From: Alkalinema sp. FACHB-956
GTDB lineage: Bacteria > Cyanobacteriota > Cyanobacteriia > Leptolyngbyales > Leptolyngbyaceae
Direction of reading: 5' to 3'
Length of the DNA stretch: 64,000 nt
Assembly: GCF_014697025.1 (NCBI RefSeq)
Contig: NZ_JACJRC010000016.1
Coordinates: 1-64,000 of the forward strand
The notes beneath the pieces were generated by a model, which was not told the origin of the DNA, made no database searches, and saw only the letters and a program-made list of their open reading frames with translations. Within the stretch, counting starts at the first letter, position 1; the number at the start of each line of letters is the position of its first letter. A program made the position numbers and the translations under genes. Shown here piece after piece: positions 16,321 through 25,213 of the stretch.

Positions 16321-17031
16321 CTAATGCCACTGCCCTTCCGCGATCGCATTTAACGCATCCCGATCGAGCACCGTAATCACGCCGCCCCGCCGATAGGCCA
16401 CTACCTCCTGCATCTGCCGCAGGAGCCGCACCGACTCCTCATAGGTAATCCCAATGCTCCGGGCAATGTGATGGTGAGACAGCCGGAACGTTAACGATGG
16501 CAGCTCCCCCTTCAGCCGTTGTTCAGAAAGCAAACTCTGCTGCAACAATCTCGCCAACCGAACAATCGCCCGCTCAGAAATCAAATCATGAATCGTTTGG
16601 TGCATCTGCTGCAAACGCTGGTTGTACACCTCCAAAATCCGAAATGCAATCTCTGGCTGATTGCGAATTTGCTGAAACAACGCCTCCCGTTCGATCGTCA
16701 GTACTTGGGAATCCGTCATGGCCGTCACCGTCGCCGGAGCCAAGCCATCCCCCACCAACGCAGGCGCAGCAAAATTCTCCCCCGGCAACAATACCCGCAA
16801 AATCGTCTCCTTCCCCGAAGTCCCCACCCGCGTCAACCGTAACGCCCCCTGCACCAACCCATACAGCCGAGGCAACAGTCGATCGCCCTCCATCATGACA
16901 ATTTCATTTGCAGCATAGTCATAGATCAACCCATGGGGCTGCAATTCCCCCAGATCCGCCAAGGATAAACCTTGGAAAATCGCCACTTCCGCCAGTTGCT
17001 GAATTGAAGCAATCTTAGATCCTTGAGCCAT
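16321..17031 (-). CDS. CRP/FNR-family transcriptional regulator
   Basis: About 236 residues from ATG 17031; the frame extends to 17109 with two more ATGs, and none has a convincing ribosome binding site. The cyclic-nucleotide-binding beta-roll occupies roughly residues 15-125 (IFQGLSLADLGELQPHGLIYDYAANEIVMMEGD..LYGLVQGALRLTR..GKETILRVLLPGENFAAPAL). A dimer helix and a winged HTH follow (SERAIVRLARLL, then LSHHHIARSIGITYEESVRLLRQMQ). The Arg/Ser pattern for cAMP contacts is not obvious, so the ligand is unknown. Related to NtcA/CRP-type regulators, but the recognition helix differs from NtcA. Confidence 0.87.
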   Translation of the reverse strand: MAQGSKIASIQQLAEVAIFQGLSLADLGELQPHGLIYDYAANEIVMMEGDRLLPRLYGLVQGALRLTRVGTSGKETILRVLLPGENFAAPALVGDGLAPATVTAMTDSQVLTIEREALFQQIRNQPEIAFRILEVYNQRLQQMHQTIHDLISERAIVRLARLLQQSLLSEQRLKGELPSLTFRLSHHHIARSIGITYEESVRLLRQMQEVVAYRRGGVITVLDRDALNAIAEGQWH

Positions 17032-17100
17032 AGGGTGTGGTGCTGGATTCCCAGTGCGATCGCGTTCTCCCATTGTCCCTCGATCCCCAGGGTCTTGAGT

Positions 17101-17186
17101 CAGCAACATTTGACGTAGCCATTTGAGTCAGCAATATTTGACGTAGCCATTCGAGACAACAATATTTGAGACAACAGCATTTAAGA
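17101..17186. repeat. Degenerate 28-bp tandem repeat upstream of CRP-type gene
   Basis: CAGCAACATTTGACGTAGCC-type units begin at 17101 and 17129, with shortened relatives CAACAATATTTGAGA and CAACAGCATTTAAGA after 17157. It fills the divergent promoter gap. Confidence 0.75.
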
Positions 17187-17238
17187 CCACAGCGGGGAAC
17201 CCTAAAAGTATTTAACAGAAACCAGCTTGGACAGAACC

Positions 17239-18021
17239 ATGCCTAAGAAATTTCCCCTTCTTACCACGATCGCGCTACTGAGCCTGTTCACAGTGAGTTG
17301 TGGCGGCGATCGGGCTACCTCCAACGCCAGCAGCACCCCCGCCCCTCAGCAACCCGCCTCTCCAACCCCCGTTGCTTCCACCAGTCCCGCTCCCCTGCCA
17401 TCGGCTTCCGCCCCCGCCACGCCCCAGGCAAATCTCACCCCTCAAAATGAATCCACCGCCCCAACGGGAACCCATGCGGGAACCAACGACAACACCTACC
17501 TTGTGCAAACCCAGGATGGATCAGCCTTAAATGTGCGGGCGGATATTTCCACCAATGCCGCGATCGTTGGTTCAATTCCCAATGGCACCCAAGTCCTGAT
17601 GCACCTCAGCGATCGGAGTGGAGAATGGCTAGAAGTCTCGGCTCCCGGCAATCTGCGGGGCTGGGTTTCTGCCCAGTATCTGGTCGATCGTAAAGGCAAC
17701 GTGGCCTCTCCCTCCCTTTCCGCAGCGGCCCAGCGTCTCGCCAACAGCACCCAAGCCAACAGCACTCAAGACAACACCCAAGACAACCCAGCCAACGAAT
17801 CGCCCTCTGAAAATGCATCAGGCAAAACCTATCGAGTCAAAACCGTCGATGGGACAGCCTTGAACCTGCGCGTCAGCCCCCAATTGGGCACAGATGTCGT
17901 GGCCAAACTCCCCAATGGCGCGATCGTCACCGAAGTCGGTACTGTAGGGCAATGGACGGAAGTGGTGACTTCGGATGGGTTACGGGGCTATGTGGCGACC
18001 AACTATCTGGTAGACAACTAG
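17239..18021 (+). CDS. Lipoprotein with two bacterial SH3 domains
   Basis: 260 residues. The N-terminus MPKKFPLLTTIALLSLFTVSCGG is a lipoprotein signal with lipobox FTVSC, so the mature protein should be lipid-anchored. A low-complexity Ser/Pro/Ala linker follows. Two SH3_3 domains are visible, about residues 88-153 (YLVQTQDGSALNVRADISTNAAIVGSIPNGTQV..GEWLEVSAPGNLRGWVSAQYLV) and 196-260 (YRVKTVDGTALNLRVSPQLGTDVV..GLRGYVATNYLV). Such domains usually bind cell-wall peptides. The in-frame TTG at 17227 is less likely than ATG 17239. Divergent from the CRP-type regulator. Confidence 0.85.
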   Translation: MPKKFPLLTTIALLSLFTVSCGGDRATSNASSTPAPQQPASPTPVASTSPAPLPSASAPATPQANLTPQNESTAPTGTHAGTNDNTYLVQTQDGSALNVRADISTNAAIVGSIPNGTQVLMHLSDRSGEWLEVSAPGNLRGWVSAQYLVDRKGNVASPSLSAAAQRLANSTQANSTQDNTQDNPANESPSENASGKTYRVKTVDGTALNLRVSPQLGTDVVAKLPNGAIVTEVGTVGQWTEVVTSDGLRGYVATNYLVDN

Positions 18022-18368
18022 CTGCGGGTCAGACCAGACGTGGCTTCCCCTGTGTGGCTTTCCATGTGTGGCGGCCTCGTCTTTAGCCAGGGAAGCTCAC
18101 TGAAGGCAAATTTCTCAAGAAAAAACGACCGCCCTGCTGGAATCCAGCCCTGCGATCGCGTTCAACTTTGATCCTCTGAATATGCTTCTATAAGATACTC
18201 AATTTGTTGAGTGAATGCTTCCCCCGATCGTCATCAAAAACAATGACTAAAGTCATGCTTCCAAAAATCAACCCCGGCTCCACTCTCCCCGGCGAACTGC
18301 GATAGGATGACAAAAGACTCCGTCCAGACAGTCCTCTCCATCGCGCCTTTAAGGGGTGCCATTGACCT

Positions 18369-19709
18369 ATGTCACCTGCTACCTCCATGCCCGAACGGGT
18401 TTCAGCCTCTCCCTCCATCCGACGCATTCTGCGCTATGTCGAGTGGACAGTCCTCACCGTCATTTTCATCGTGATTCTTGTCACCCCCCGGTTGACCCCT
18501 TGGCAGCAGTTACCCACTTGGATGGTATTTCCCTTCCTCGGAATGATTGCCGCGATGAGCTTTTGGATGCCCCTAGACCAACCTGCTTGGCAACGCCGCA
18601 GCTATGTCTTAGTTGAAATCCTCTTAGTCTTCGCCTGTCAGGTTGCTGGATTTAACTTTGATATTCTACTATATCTTTTCATTGCCAAAAGTTGTTTTCT
18701 TCTCAGTCGGCGGGACGTTGCTATTACGGTTATCGGTATTGGATGTTTCTGGCTCCCCTTCCAAGTGATGCTATTTCCCCATAGCGTTGAATTTATTCAA
18801 CGATTTAACCAGCCCCAGGAAATCCATAAACTTGTCTTTAGTAATGTAATTAATTACATTGGTTCCTACATTACTGCCAGTGTCTTTGTCCTGTTGTTTA
18901 GTTATACGATCGTCGCGGAGTACAAAAGTCGCCAACGGGCCGAAATCCTCGCCCAGGAAGTGGAAACCCTCGCCGCAACCCTGGAACGCACCCGCATCGC
19001 CCAGGAAATCCACGACTCCCTCGGCCACACCCTCACCACCCTGGATATCCAACTGGAAGTGGCTCAAAAAATGCGCGATCGCGATCCCAAAATTGCCCTG
19101 CAAGCTGTAGACACTGCCAAACAACTGGCCAGCCAATCCCTCCAAGATGTGCGCCATGCCCTGCAAACCCTGCGATCGTCCACCGTCAATCTTAACGACG
19201 CTGTCCTCGACCTTGTGGAACAAACCCGTCAGCATAGCCCCTTTACCATCCAAACCCATCTGGATCTGCCACCCCTGCCCCTTCAGGCCAGTCATCAACT
19301 CTACTGCGTCATCAAAGAAAGCCTAATGAATGTGCAAAAACATGCCCTAGCGAGTCAGGTGGTACTGAACAGCCGCACCACCGCCGAGGAAATTGATTTA
19401 TCGATCGCCGATGATGGTGTGGGATTTAACATGAATCTGCCCTATTCAGGCTTTGGCCTCCGGGGAATGCAGGAACGGATTGAATCCCTAGGCGGTAAAA
19501 TTCACATCAAAAGCAATCCCAACCAAGGCACCGAAATCACCATTAACCTGCCTCGGAGCAGCCTCTCCGCTGAATCCCCCTGCTGTTCGGTCAACTGGCT
19601 TGCGGGTATCGCCCAGCGATCGGATAATTTTCCAGTGAAAACTATGGGTTCTAGTATTATTTTTATGATGATCAGCATGGCAAGTTCTTGTTTCCAAGCT
19701 TTGGATTAA
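18369..19709 (+). CDS. Membrane sensor histidine kinase (NarL/DegS type)
   Basis: 446 residues. Four to six hydrophobic helices in residues 20-182 form a membrane sensor with little periplasmic sequence. HisKA_3 follows with the phospho-His in RIAQEIHDSLGHTLTTLDIQLEVAQK (His215), and an HATPase_c domain with IKESLMNVQKHALAS (N box), ADDGVGFN (G1) and GFGLRGMQERIESLGG (G2). The normal end of the family is near ITINLPRSS. About 50 further residues, partly hydrophobic (SSIIFMMISMASS), look like frame read-on. The response regulator gene follows after 48 bases, so the two form a two-component pair. The signal is unknown. Confidence 0.92.
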   Translation: MSPATSMPERVSASPSIRRILRYVEWTVLTVIFIVILVTPRLTPWQQLPTWMVFPFLGMIAAMSFWMPLDQPAWQRRSYVLVEILLVFACQVAGFNFDILLYLFIAKSCFLLSRRDVAITVIGIGCFWLPFQVMLFPHSVEFIQRFNQPQEIHKLVFSNVINYIGSYITASVFVLLFSYTIVAEYKSRQRAEILAQEVETLAATLERTRIAQEIHDSLGHTLTTLDIQLEVAQKMRDRDPKIALQAVDTAKQLASQSLQDVRHALQTLRSSTVNLNDAVLDLVEQTRQHSPFTIQTHLDLPPLPLQASHQLYCVIKESLMNVQKHALASQVVLNSRTTAEEIDLSIADDGVGFNMNLPYSGFGLRGMQERIESLGGKIHIKSNPNQGTEITINLPRSSLSAESPCCSVNWLAGIAQRSDNFPVKTMGSSIIFMMISMASSCFQALD

Positions 19710-19757
19710 GTCTTTCGTCAGTTTTATAATTTAGTTATTGAATGCATTTATCCCCGT

Positions 19758-20393
19758 ATGATTCGGTTGTTGTTAGTCGATGATCAAGACTTATTTCGCC
19801 AGGGATTGGCTTCCCTGCTGACGATCGAAGAAGATTTACAGGTGGTGGGGCAGGCGGGCAATGGCCAAGAAGCGATCGACTTTTGCAGTGAGTCCCAGCC
19901 CGACGTGATTTTGATGGATGTCCGGATGCCCATTTGTGATGGGGTCAAGGCAACCCAGGAAATTCACCAGCGTTATCCTTGGATTCGGATTTTGGTACTG
20001 ACGACGTTTGATGAGGATGAGTATATTTGGCAGTCCCTCCAAGCGGGAGCCATGGGCTATTTGCTAAAAAGTACCCCGTCTAACCAAGTGGCCAATGCCA
20101 TTCGTTCCTTGCATCAGGGGCATAGCCAACTGGGGCCGACGATCGCGCCCAAGGTCTTCGCCCAAATTAACCCCACGCTGACTAATAAAGAATCCCAGCG
20201 TCATTTATTTAGTGAACGGGAACTGGAGGTTCTGATGTTGCTGGGTCAAGGTCATAACAATCGCGAAATCGCCCAAACTTTGCACTTGACTGAAGGCACG
20301 GTAAAAAATCACATTACACGAATTCTGAGTCAACTAGGAATGCGCGATCGCACCCAAGCCGCTCTCTGGGCACAAAAAAATCTTATGGACTAA
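19758..20393 (+). CDS. NarL/LuxR-family response regulator
   Basis: 211-residue response regulator. The receiver domain has the acidic pocket LVDDQD (Asp8, Asp9), phospho-acceptor Asp54 in VILMDVRMPICDG, and Lys in LLKSTPSNQV. The C-terminal LuxR HTH has FSERELEVLMLLGQGHNNREIAQTLHLTEGTVKNHITRILSQLGMRDRTQAA. It follows the histidine kinase on the same strand, so phosphotransfer from that kinase is expected. Targets are not visible; the TIR-domain gene immediately downstream is convergent. Complete with nothing odd. Confidence 0.95.
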   Translation: MIRLLLVDDQDLFRQGLASLLTIEEDLQVVGQAGNGQEAIDFCSESQPDVILMDVRMPICDGVKATQEIHQRYPWIRILVLTTFDEDEYIWQSLQAGAMGYLLKSTPSNQVANAIRSLHQGHSQLGPTIAPKVFAQINPTLTNKESQRHLFSERELEVLMLLGQGHNNREIAQTLHLTEGTVKNHITRILSQLGMRDRTQAALWAQKNLMD

Positions 20394-20426
20394 GGCTCAA
20401 AATATAAGTTCGTCAATTATAAGACC

Positions 20427-21869
20427 CTAGGGCAGGGGCAACCCTTGCTGAAAAATTTTCTCTGGGCCTAGGGGCTCTGCATGATTAAATTGATTATCTG
20501 TAACAACTTGAATGATGTTAGCTTCGTTATTAGAAGTGCCATTGGATAAAGGTTGAATCGATCGAATAGTGATGCCTGCACGAATAAATGCAAAGGCAAC
20601 AATTTTGACATCTTCAGTACTCACACCCGAACCATACAAAATAGTATTGGGTATTTGCGTGGTTTCGGAGAGGGGCTGAATGTCCTGATCAAATCCCAAC
20701 TTAGTAAACACTCGTTTAAAATGCTGTGCATCAACGCCGATCGGTGTGTATTGCAGCGTAATTTTTTGCAGACGTTTGAGAACGGGTTTCGCCGTTGGTG
20801 AGGTTGGGTTGGGCGCGATCGGGGGTTGAATCCCTGCTCCTGAATTGGATGGGGAGGGTGATTTCCCCTCTGTTTCCGTAGCGATGATTTTAGCGGGGCT
20901 TGTGCCAGGATTGATCTGTTTTTCTAATTGCTTGAGTGTTTGCTGATAACAATCATCGGCTTGTTTGGCCTGCTGAAATTCCTGGGCTAGGATTGCGGGT
21001 TCCGCCTTTTGTAGGCTTTTAATTTTTTCGTCTGAGAATCCGAGCTTTTTTAGTTCCTGGCTGACCGTTTGGGTATCGCGGGCTAACTGGGTGCGAAGGA
21101 CATCAATTTCTAGTTCCTTTCTAGCAATGTCTTGATTGAGATGGCCAACTTCTTCCCTTGCTTTTTGTACGGTGAAAAACAGAGTCAGCCCCGCAACCAC
21201 GATCGTTCCAAGCGACACAATTGTACTGACTTGAATGATTCGTTTCGTCCGCAATCCAATTTCTGCTAGCCGTTGATTGGCAGATTCTACAATACGACTT
21301 TTAGTAATATATTGATGTTGTAATTCCGTCGGTTTTGGATTTTTATTTTCTGCTTCTATATACCATTGTTCACTCGTTTCTAAATCCTTACCCCTTAGCA
21401 AAAAACTATCGTCCCGATCGCGCTCCCATTCAATTGCTTTTACTAATAATCGAGTATGTTGCTGCACATGCTCCCAATCCGTTTCGATCGTCAGCGTCAG
21501 CGTCTTAAACATTTGCTGAAAATCATCACTTTCTCGAAAGAATAGCCAATTGTGGCGGCTGAGGGCTGGATGGACGAGGTTGGCATCGAACTGATCATCC
21601 CGTACCACTGGAATCAGCCGTTTGTTACACTTTACGGCATGGTCAATTTCCTGCTTGCATACAGTAGACAGAACAGAGTGGGGTGTCAGGATAAACAGAA
21701 AAATATTGGCCGACTCAATTCCGCGCTCAATGGCCTGCCACCAATCTGCGGCGATCGGAATATCTTCCCAGTCAATCCAAATATCGCGTTGTTGCTGCGA
21801 CAAAGCGCCATGGAGTTGCTGGACAAAGGGCTTATCCTTGCGGGAATAGGAGATAAAAACGTCAGACAT
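20427..21869 (-). CDS. Membrane-anchored TIR-domain protein with coiled coil
   Basis: 480 residues. Residues 1-130 are a TIR domain: DVFISYSRKDKPFVQQLHGAL, WIDWEDIP, the SVLSTVCKQEIDHAV helix with a Glu (about 74) at the NADase-type position, and RLIPVVRDD. A linker with charged helices is followed by one transmembrane helix (about 212-233). A strong coiled coil (~235-325, VQKAREEVGHLNQDIARKELEIDVL..) and a Pro/Ser linker come next. The C-terminal ~100-residue alpha/beta domain contains KRVFTKLGFDQDIQ..TILYGSGVSTEDVKIVAFAFIRAGITIRSIQP; I know such a domain only as a recurrent unnamed module. NAD cleavage in signalling or phage defence is possible, but activity is not established by sequence. 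Confidence 0.85.
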   Translation of the reverse strand: MSDVFISYSRKDKPFVQQLHGALSQQQRDIWIDWEDIPIAADWWQAIERGIESANIFLFILTPHSVLSTVCKQEIDHAVKCNKRLIPVVRDDQFDANLVHPALSRHNWLFFRESDDFQQMFKTLTLTIETDWEHVQQHTRLLVKAIEWERDRDDSFLLRGKDLETSEQWYIEAENKNPKPTELQHQYITKSRIVESANQRLAEIGLRTKRIIQVSTIVSLGTIVVAGLTLFFTVQKAREEVGHLNQDIARKELEIDVLRTQLARDTQTVSQELKKLGFSDEKIKSLQKAEPAILAQEFQQAKQADDCYQQTLKQLEKQINPGTSPAKIIATETEGKSPSPSNSGAGIQPPIAPNPTSPTAKPVLKRLQKITLQYTPIGVDAQHFKRVFTKLGFDQDIQPLSETTQIPNTILYGSGVSTEDVKIVAFAFIRAGITIRSIQPLSNGTSNNEANIIQVVTDNQFNHAEPLGPEKIFQQGLPLP

Positions 21870-21911
21870 AGCAGGATCCCCAGAGCACGGAGGGTATGAA
21901 GGAAACTAGAA

Positions 21912-21967
21912 TTTTAAGGTGTGCTATAGGCTTAAAAGTACGCTACAGCCTTAAAGTGCGCTACAGC
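21912..21967. repeat. Degenerate ~19-bp tandem repeat
   Basis: Three imperfect units of (T)TTAAA(A)GTGCGCTACAGCC in the leader between the TIR gene (divergent) and the DUF3370 gene. Confidence 0.7.
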
Positions 21968-22188
21968 AAGAAACAAAGACGTTTCTGAATCATTGTGCCA
22001 GTTGCGAAAATTGGTTGGCAAGGTTCCTAGATGCACTGCTCCCATACCATCTGCCTGTGGGACGATCGCTGGCTTTTCGGGCCTTGCGCTGATTTCCTGG
22101 ACTCACGTTGATTTCCTCGGCTCGATTTGGCTATCGTGGGGTGTATTGTGGAATGTGTTCTCCCGCATGTGCTCTCCCGATCGCGTCT

Positions 22189-23541
22189 ATGCTGTCTTTT
22201 CTTTCCGGTCTCATCGTGGCTCAGGCAACCCCGGCTCCCACCCCACGGGAAACTTTACGGCCCCAGGAAATGCGCAGTTTACCGGGGCAACTGGATAATA
22301 TCCCGGTTTTTAACAGCAACAGCCCAGAATTGGTCTTGAAGGAAGGCATTCTTCTGTCTACCTTTCCCAAGGCTGGCAAACGAGTCCCCGAGGCCCACCT
22401 CAACTACGCATTTTCGGGACGCTTTGATCTGTTTGCCCACCACATTGCCAAGGGCACGCCCGAGAACCTGCGGACTCTTTACCTAGGCGTTCTGGTGCAA
22501 AATCCTGGTTCCCAGCCCGTTACGATCGACCTTTTGCAAGCCGCCAGTTACCTCAGCCAACCCGACGCTCCTTTTATCGATCTGCCGCCCTACGTTAATA
22601 ATGCAGAAGGGACTGTCTATTCTGGCCCCGGTAGTCGGATTACCCATGAAGTGCTGCGGGGCAAGCGTCAAGATCTCTTTCCGCCCACGCTGACTCTGGC
22701 ACCGGGCGAGAGCCAGATGCTCATGAACCTACCGATTCCGGTCAAAACCTTAACTCCCCCCTTAAATGGCCGATCGAGCCTGCTGAAATTGCGCAGTACA
22801 GGCCCCGTTTACCTCGCCAGTATGGCTTTGTTCGCCAAGGATGATGCGACTGGCCAGGAACGCCCCCCTACCCTGGCAGAATGGGCTGATCTACTCCAAA
22901 CAGGTGAGCTATCCACCCCCCGCGATCGCGTTCCTACCCCGATCGAGCAAACCACGGGCCAGGTCATTTACGGTCGGGTGGCGGGAGTTTCCCTGGGGGC
23001 AGAATGGAAGGCTGTGGTGACTGACCCCGGACAGCCCAACCTGAAAATTCCTCAACCCGGCAATGCGTTTTCCTATGGCCTCAGTTTGCTCAATCGCGGT
23101 ACCCTAGGGACCCAGCAGAACCAAAGCGCCAAAATGCTTGTGCGCTATCCCGATACGGCCTATCAGTCCCACGGGAATTACGTCGTCCGCTACAGTCTGA
23201 CCTTACCCTTGGTTAATCCCAGCGATCGCACTCAGGCCGTGGCAATTATGGTGGAAACCCCCCTCAAACGCGAAGATACTCAACAGGGATTGCGCTTTTT
23301 TGACCCGTTACCGCGTCAGGTCTTTTTCCGAGGATCGGTGCGCCTTCGCTATACCGATGATGAGGGATTACCCCAATTGCGGAATGTTCATTTAGTGCAA
23401 CGCCGCGGTCAGGCTGGGGAACCTCTGGTTGTCATGAATCTACGATCTCAGGAACGGCGGCTGGTGCAATTTGATTTTCTCTATCCTCCTGATGCCACTC
23501 CCCCGCAGGTCCTCACGGTACAAACTCTCAACCGTCAATAA
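22189..23541 (+). CDS. DUF3370 family secreted protein
   Basis: 450 residues from ATG 22189. N-terminal hydrophobic signal MLSFLSGLIVAQATPAP, then the family hallmark RETLRPQEMRSLPGQLDNIPVFNSNSPE, a region recognisable from DUF3370 proteins found almost only in cyanobacteria. The body is rich in beta-type sequence (YLGVLVQNPGSQPVTIDLLQAASYL, YSLTLPLVNPSDRTQAVAI). Likely periplasmic or surface exposed; no function is known to me. In-frame upstream starts exist at 22108 and 22153, but they precede the signal-like segment with a Cys-rich stretch and seem less likely. No neighbouring operon partner. Confidence 0.8.
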   Translation: MLSFLSGLIVAQATPAPTPRETLRPQEMRSLPGQLDNIPVFNSNSPELVLKEGILLSTFPKAGKRVPEAHLNYAFSGRFDLFAHHIAKGTPENLRTLYLGVLVQNPGSQPVTIDLLQAASYLSQPDAPFIDLPPYVNNAEGTVYSGPGSRITHEVLRGKRQDLFPPTLTLAPGESQMLMNLPIPVKTLTPPLNGRSSLLKLRSTGPVYLASMALFAKDDATGQERPPTLAEWADLLQTGELSTPRDRVPTPIEQTTGQVIYGRVAGVSLGAEWKAVVTDPGQPNLKIPQPGNAFSYGLSLLNRGTLGTQQNQSAKMLVRYPDTAYQSHGNYVVRYSLTLPLVNPSDRTQAVAIMVETPLKREDTQQGLRFFDPLPRQVFFRGSVRLRYTDDEGLPQLRNVHLVQRRGQAGEPLVVMNLRSQERRLVQFDFLYPPDATPPQVLTVQTLNRQ

Positions 23542-23575
23542 CGCTACTCTCCAGTTAGGGGTAAGAGTAACTGCA

Positions 23576-24097
23576 TTACCCCTGCTCTGCTTCCTCGATC
23601 GGTTGAAAAATCGATCGCAGCTTTTGTAACGAAGAATTAATTCCCAGCAATTCAGATTCATTGAGCTGATCAAACCGCTCTTTCAAAAACAACATGTGTT
23701 CAGGAAAGACCCGCTCAAACACCGCATTTCCTTCTGGGGTCAGCTTAACAATGAAGCAGCGACGGTTGTTGGGGGGCACTTCCCGCCGGACTAACCCTTT
23801 TGCTTCCAATCGATCGACAATTCCCGTCAGTGTTCCTTTGGTGACTAACGTTCTGGCAGCGAGTTCATGCATCATCATGCCTTCGGTATTGCCTAAGGTG
23901 CAGATTACATCAAACTGGGGAGAGGTTAAGCCCAGCGATCGAATGTGGGGTTCATCCACTGCACAAAAGGCTTGGTAGGTTCTCACTAACTCTCGCAGCG
24001 TAACTATAAAGGTTGGCTTTTTTCCGTTTTGTTCAACGGGGATGCCTAGCGTCGAAGGACTGCCTGCCACCTCATCTGCACGTTTAGTCATCATCAT
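23576..24097 (-). CDS. MarR-family transcriptional regulator
   Basis: 173 residues from ATG 24097 (MMMTKRADEV). Winged HTH core about residues 60-130: SLGLTSPQFDVICTLGNTEGMMMHELAARTLVTKGTLTGIVDRLEAKGLVRREVPPNNRRCFIVKLTPEGNAV, in which recognition helix and wing (D-x-R-C-F-I) match the MarR pattern. N- and C-terminal helices form the dimer interface. It probably represses by binding a palindrome near its own promoter; a TGATTG..CAATCA pair lies 55-75 bases upstream. The frame extends to 24169 but that part crosses the palindrome. Convergent with the DUF3370 gene. Ligand unknown. Confidence 0.88.
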   Translation of the reverse strand: MMMTKRADEVAGSPSTLGIPVEQNGKKPTFIVTLRELVRTYQAFCAVDEPHIRSLGLTSPQFDVICTLGNTEGMMMHELAARTLVTKGTLTGIVDRLEAKGLVRREVPPNNRRCFIVKLTPEGNAVFERVFPEHMLFLKERFDQLNESELLGINSSLQKLRSIFQPIEEAEQG

Positions 24098-24150
24098 AAT
24101 TGTGAGTGTACTCCTCTGAGAACCAGTCTCAAATACAGCGATAAAGTCAA

Positions 24151-24172
24151 TGATTGACAATAAGAACAATCA
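24151..24172. promoter_or_regulatory. Candidate MarR operator
   Basis: Inverted repeat TGATTG (24151-24156) and CAATCA (24167-24172) with a 10-base spacer, upstream of the MarR gene. MarR dimers commonly bind such palindromes at their own promoter. Assignment by position only. Confidence 0.3.
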
Positions 24173-24544
24173 ATACAATGACCTTCGCAATATATTAGTA
24201 GACCTTATCACAAGCCGATAAAGTCTTCCTAAAGTTCAGGCTAGGTAACTTTACCGAAAATTAATCAGGTGATCAACCTTCTTCCAACCTAACTTTCTGA
24301 TTGTGTGACCACCTTTAACTGGTAATGTTCTCGCTTTAACTTTTCAATTGTTCAATTAAGTAATTTAGCGTCTGGATTCACGTTTTATCCAGCGTTGCTG
24401 TGTAGTTAAATTTAGTGCATACGTAATTTGGGTGATGTGCGGCGTTCAACCCCACATTGCACTCAACTCAACATTGCGCGCAACCCCACGTGTTCAACCC
24501 CACATTACCGATGCAAGCAGCACTAATCACGACTACTAGCAGCA
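24173..24544. other. AT-rich intergenic region with short direct repeats
   Basis: Gap between the MarR gene's promoter and the pentapeptide gene. It holds duplicated words GTTCAACCCCACATT (twice, ~24447-24505) and AGCAGCACTAATCACG (twice, ~24513-24555, the second reaching the stop of the next gene). No ORF or RNA fold is convincing. Confidence 0.5.
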
Positions 24545-25141
24545 CTAATCACGGCACCCCAAGCTTTCCCGCGTCTCAATGCCTGTAATTGGATTGGTGC
24601 CGGAGGCACGATCGCAGAGTTGCTTGACAACGTAGCGATCGACAATGGCATCGGTAAAGTCGGCATTCGTGACATCCGCTTCATCCATCATGGTCAGCGT
24701 CATGGTTGCCCCGGTTAAAACCGCGTTGCGTAGATTGGCTTTATAGAATGTGACGCGATCGAGTAAAGCATCCGTCAAGTCGGTATCACTTAAGTCAGCA
24801 CCTAACAAATTGGCTTTCGTAAACATTGCCCCTTTGAGGTTCGCTCCTTGAAACTTGGCATTACGTAACTCTGCACTGACAAATACCGCCCCTTGCAGAT
24901 CTTCCTTGGAAAAATCGCGCCCCGTTAAGTCCGTACTGGAATAATTAATCGTTTTGGATTGGGCCAAGGCAACGGCTCTGCCATCGAGCAACACTAGGGC
25001 GATCGCCAACAGGACAATGACTCCCCCAATCAATAGCCGAGCAACCCAATTCCGCCCAGAAAAAACGCCTAGGCTCCAAAAAGAGTTGTTGCTAGAAAAA
25101 ACACTAGAAAAAATGCCAGTGGAAGCGTCAGTGCGAGACAT
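24545..25141 (-). CDS. Membrane/lumenal pentapeptide-repeat protein (TL15/TL17-like)
   Basis: 198 residues. A ~35-residue polar leader and one transmembrane or signal helix (LIGGVIVLLAIALVLLDGRAVALAQS) precede roughly 17 pentapeptide repeats of A(D/N)LxX type (FSKEDLQGAVFVSAELRNAKFQGANLKGAMF..), which fold as a right-handed beta helix. The end RYVVKQLCDRASGTNPITGIETRESLGCRD is shared with the paralogue at 38041 and resembles chloroplast thylakoid-lumen pentapeptide proteins as I remember them. Two Cys frame that tail and could form a disulfide. Probable location is the thylakoid lumen or periplasm; biochemical role unknown. Confidence 0.8.
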   Translation of the reverse strand: MSRTDASTGIFSSVFSSNNSFWSLGVFSGRNWVARLLIGGVIVLLAIALVLLDGRAVALAQSKTINYSSTDLTGRDFSKEDLQGAVFVSAELRNAKFQGANLKGAMFTKANLLGADLSDTDLTDALLDRVTFYKANLRNAVLTGATMTLTMMDEADVTNADFTDAIVDRYVVKQLCDRASGTNPITGIETRESLGCRD

Positions 25142-25213
25142 CGTGGCCCTCAGAACATAGCTGCTTCCATTATGGCGGGAATTGTGGACTTCCTGGGGTG
25201 TTGCCCGATCGGC

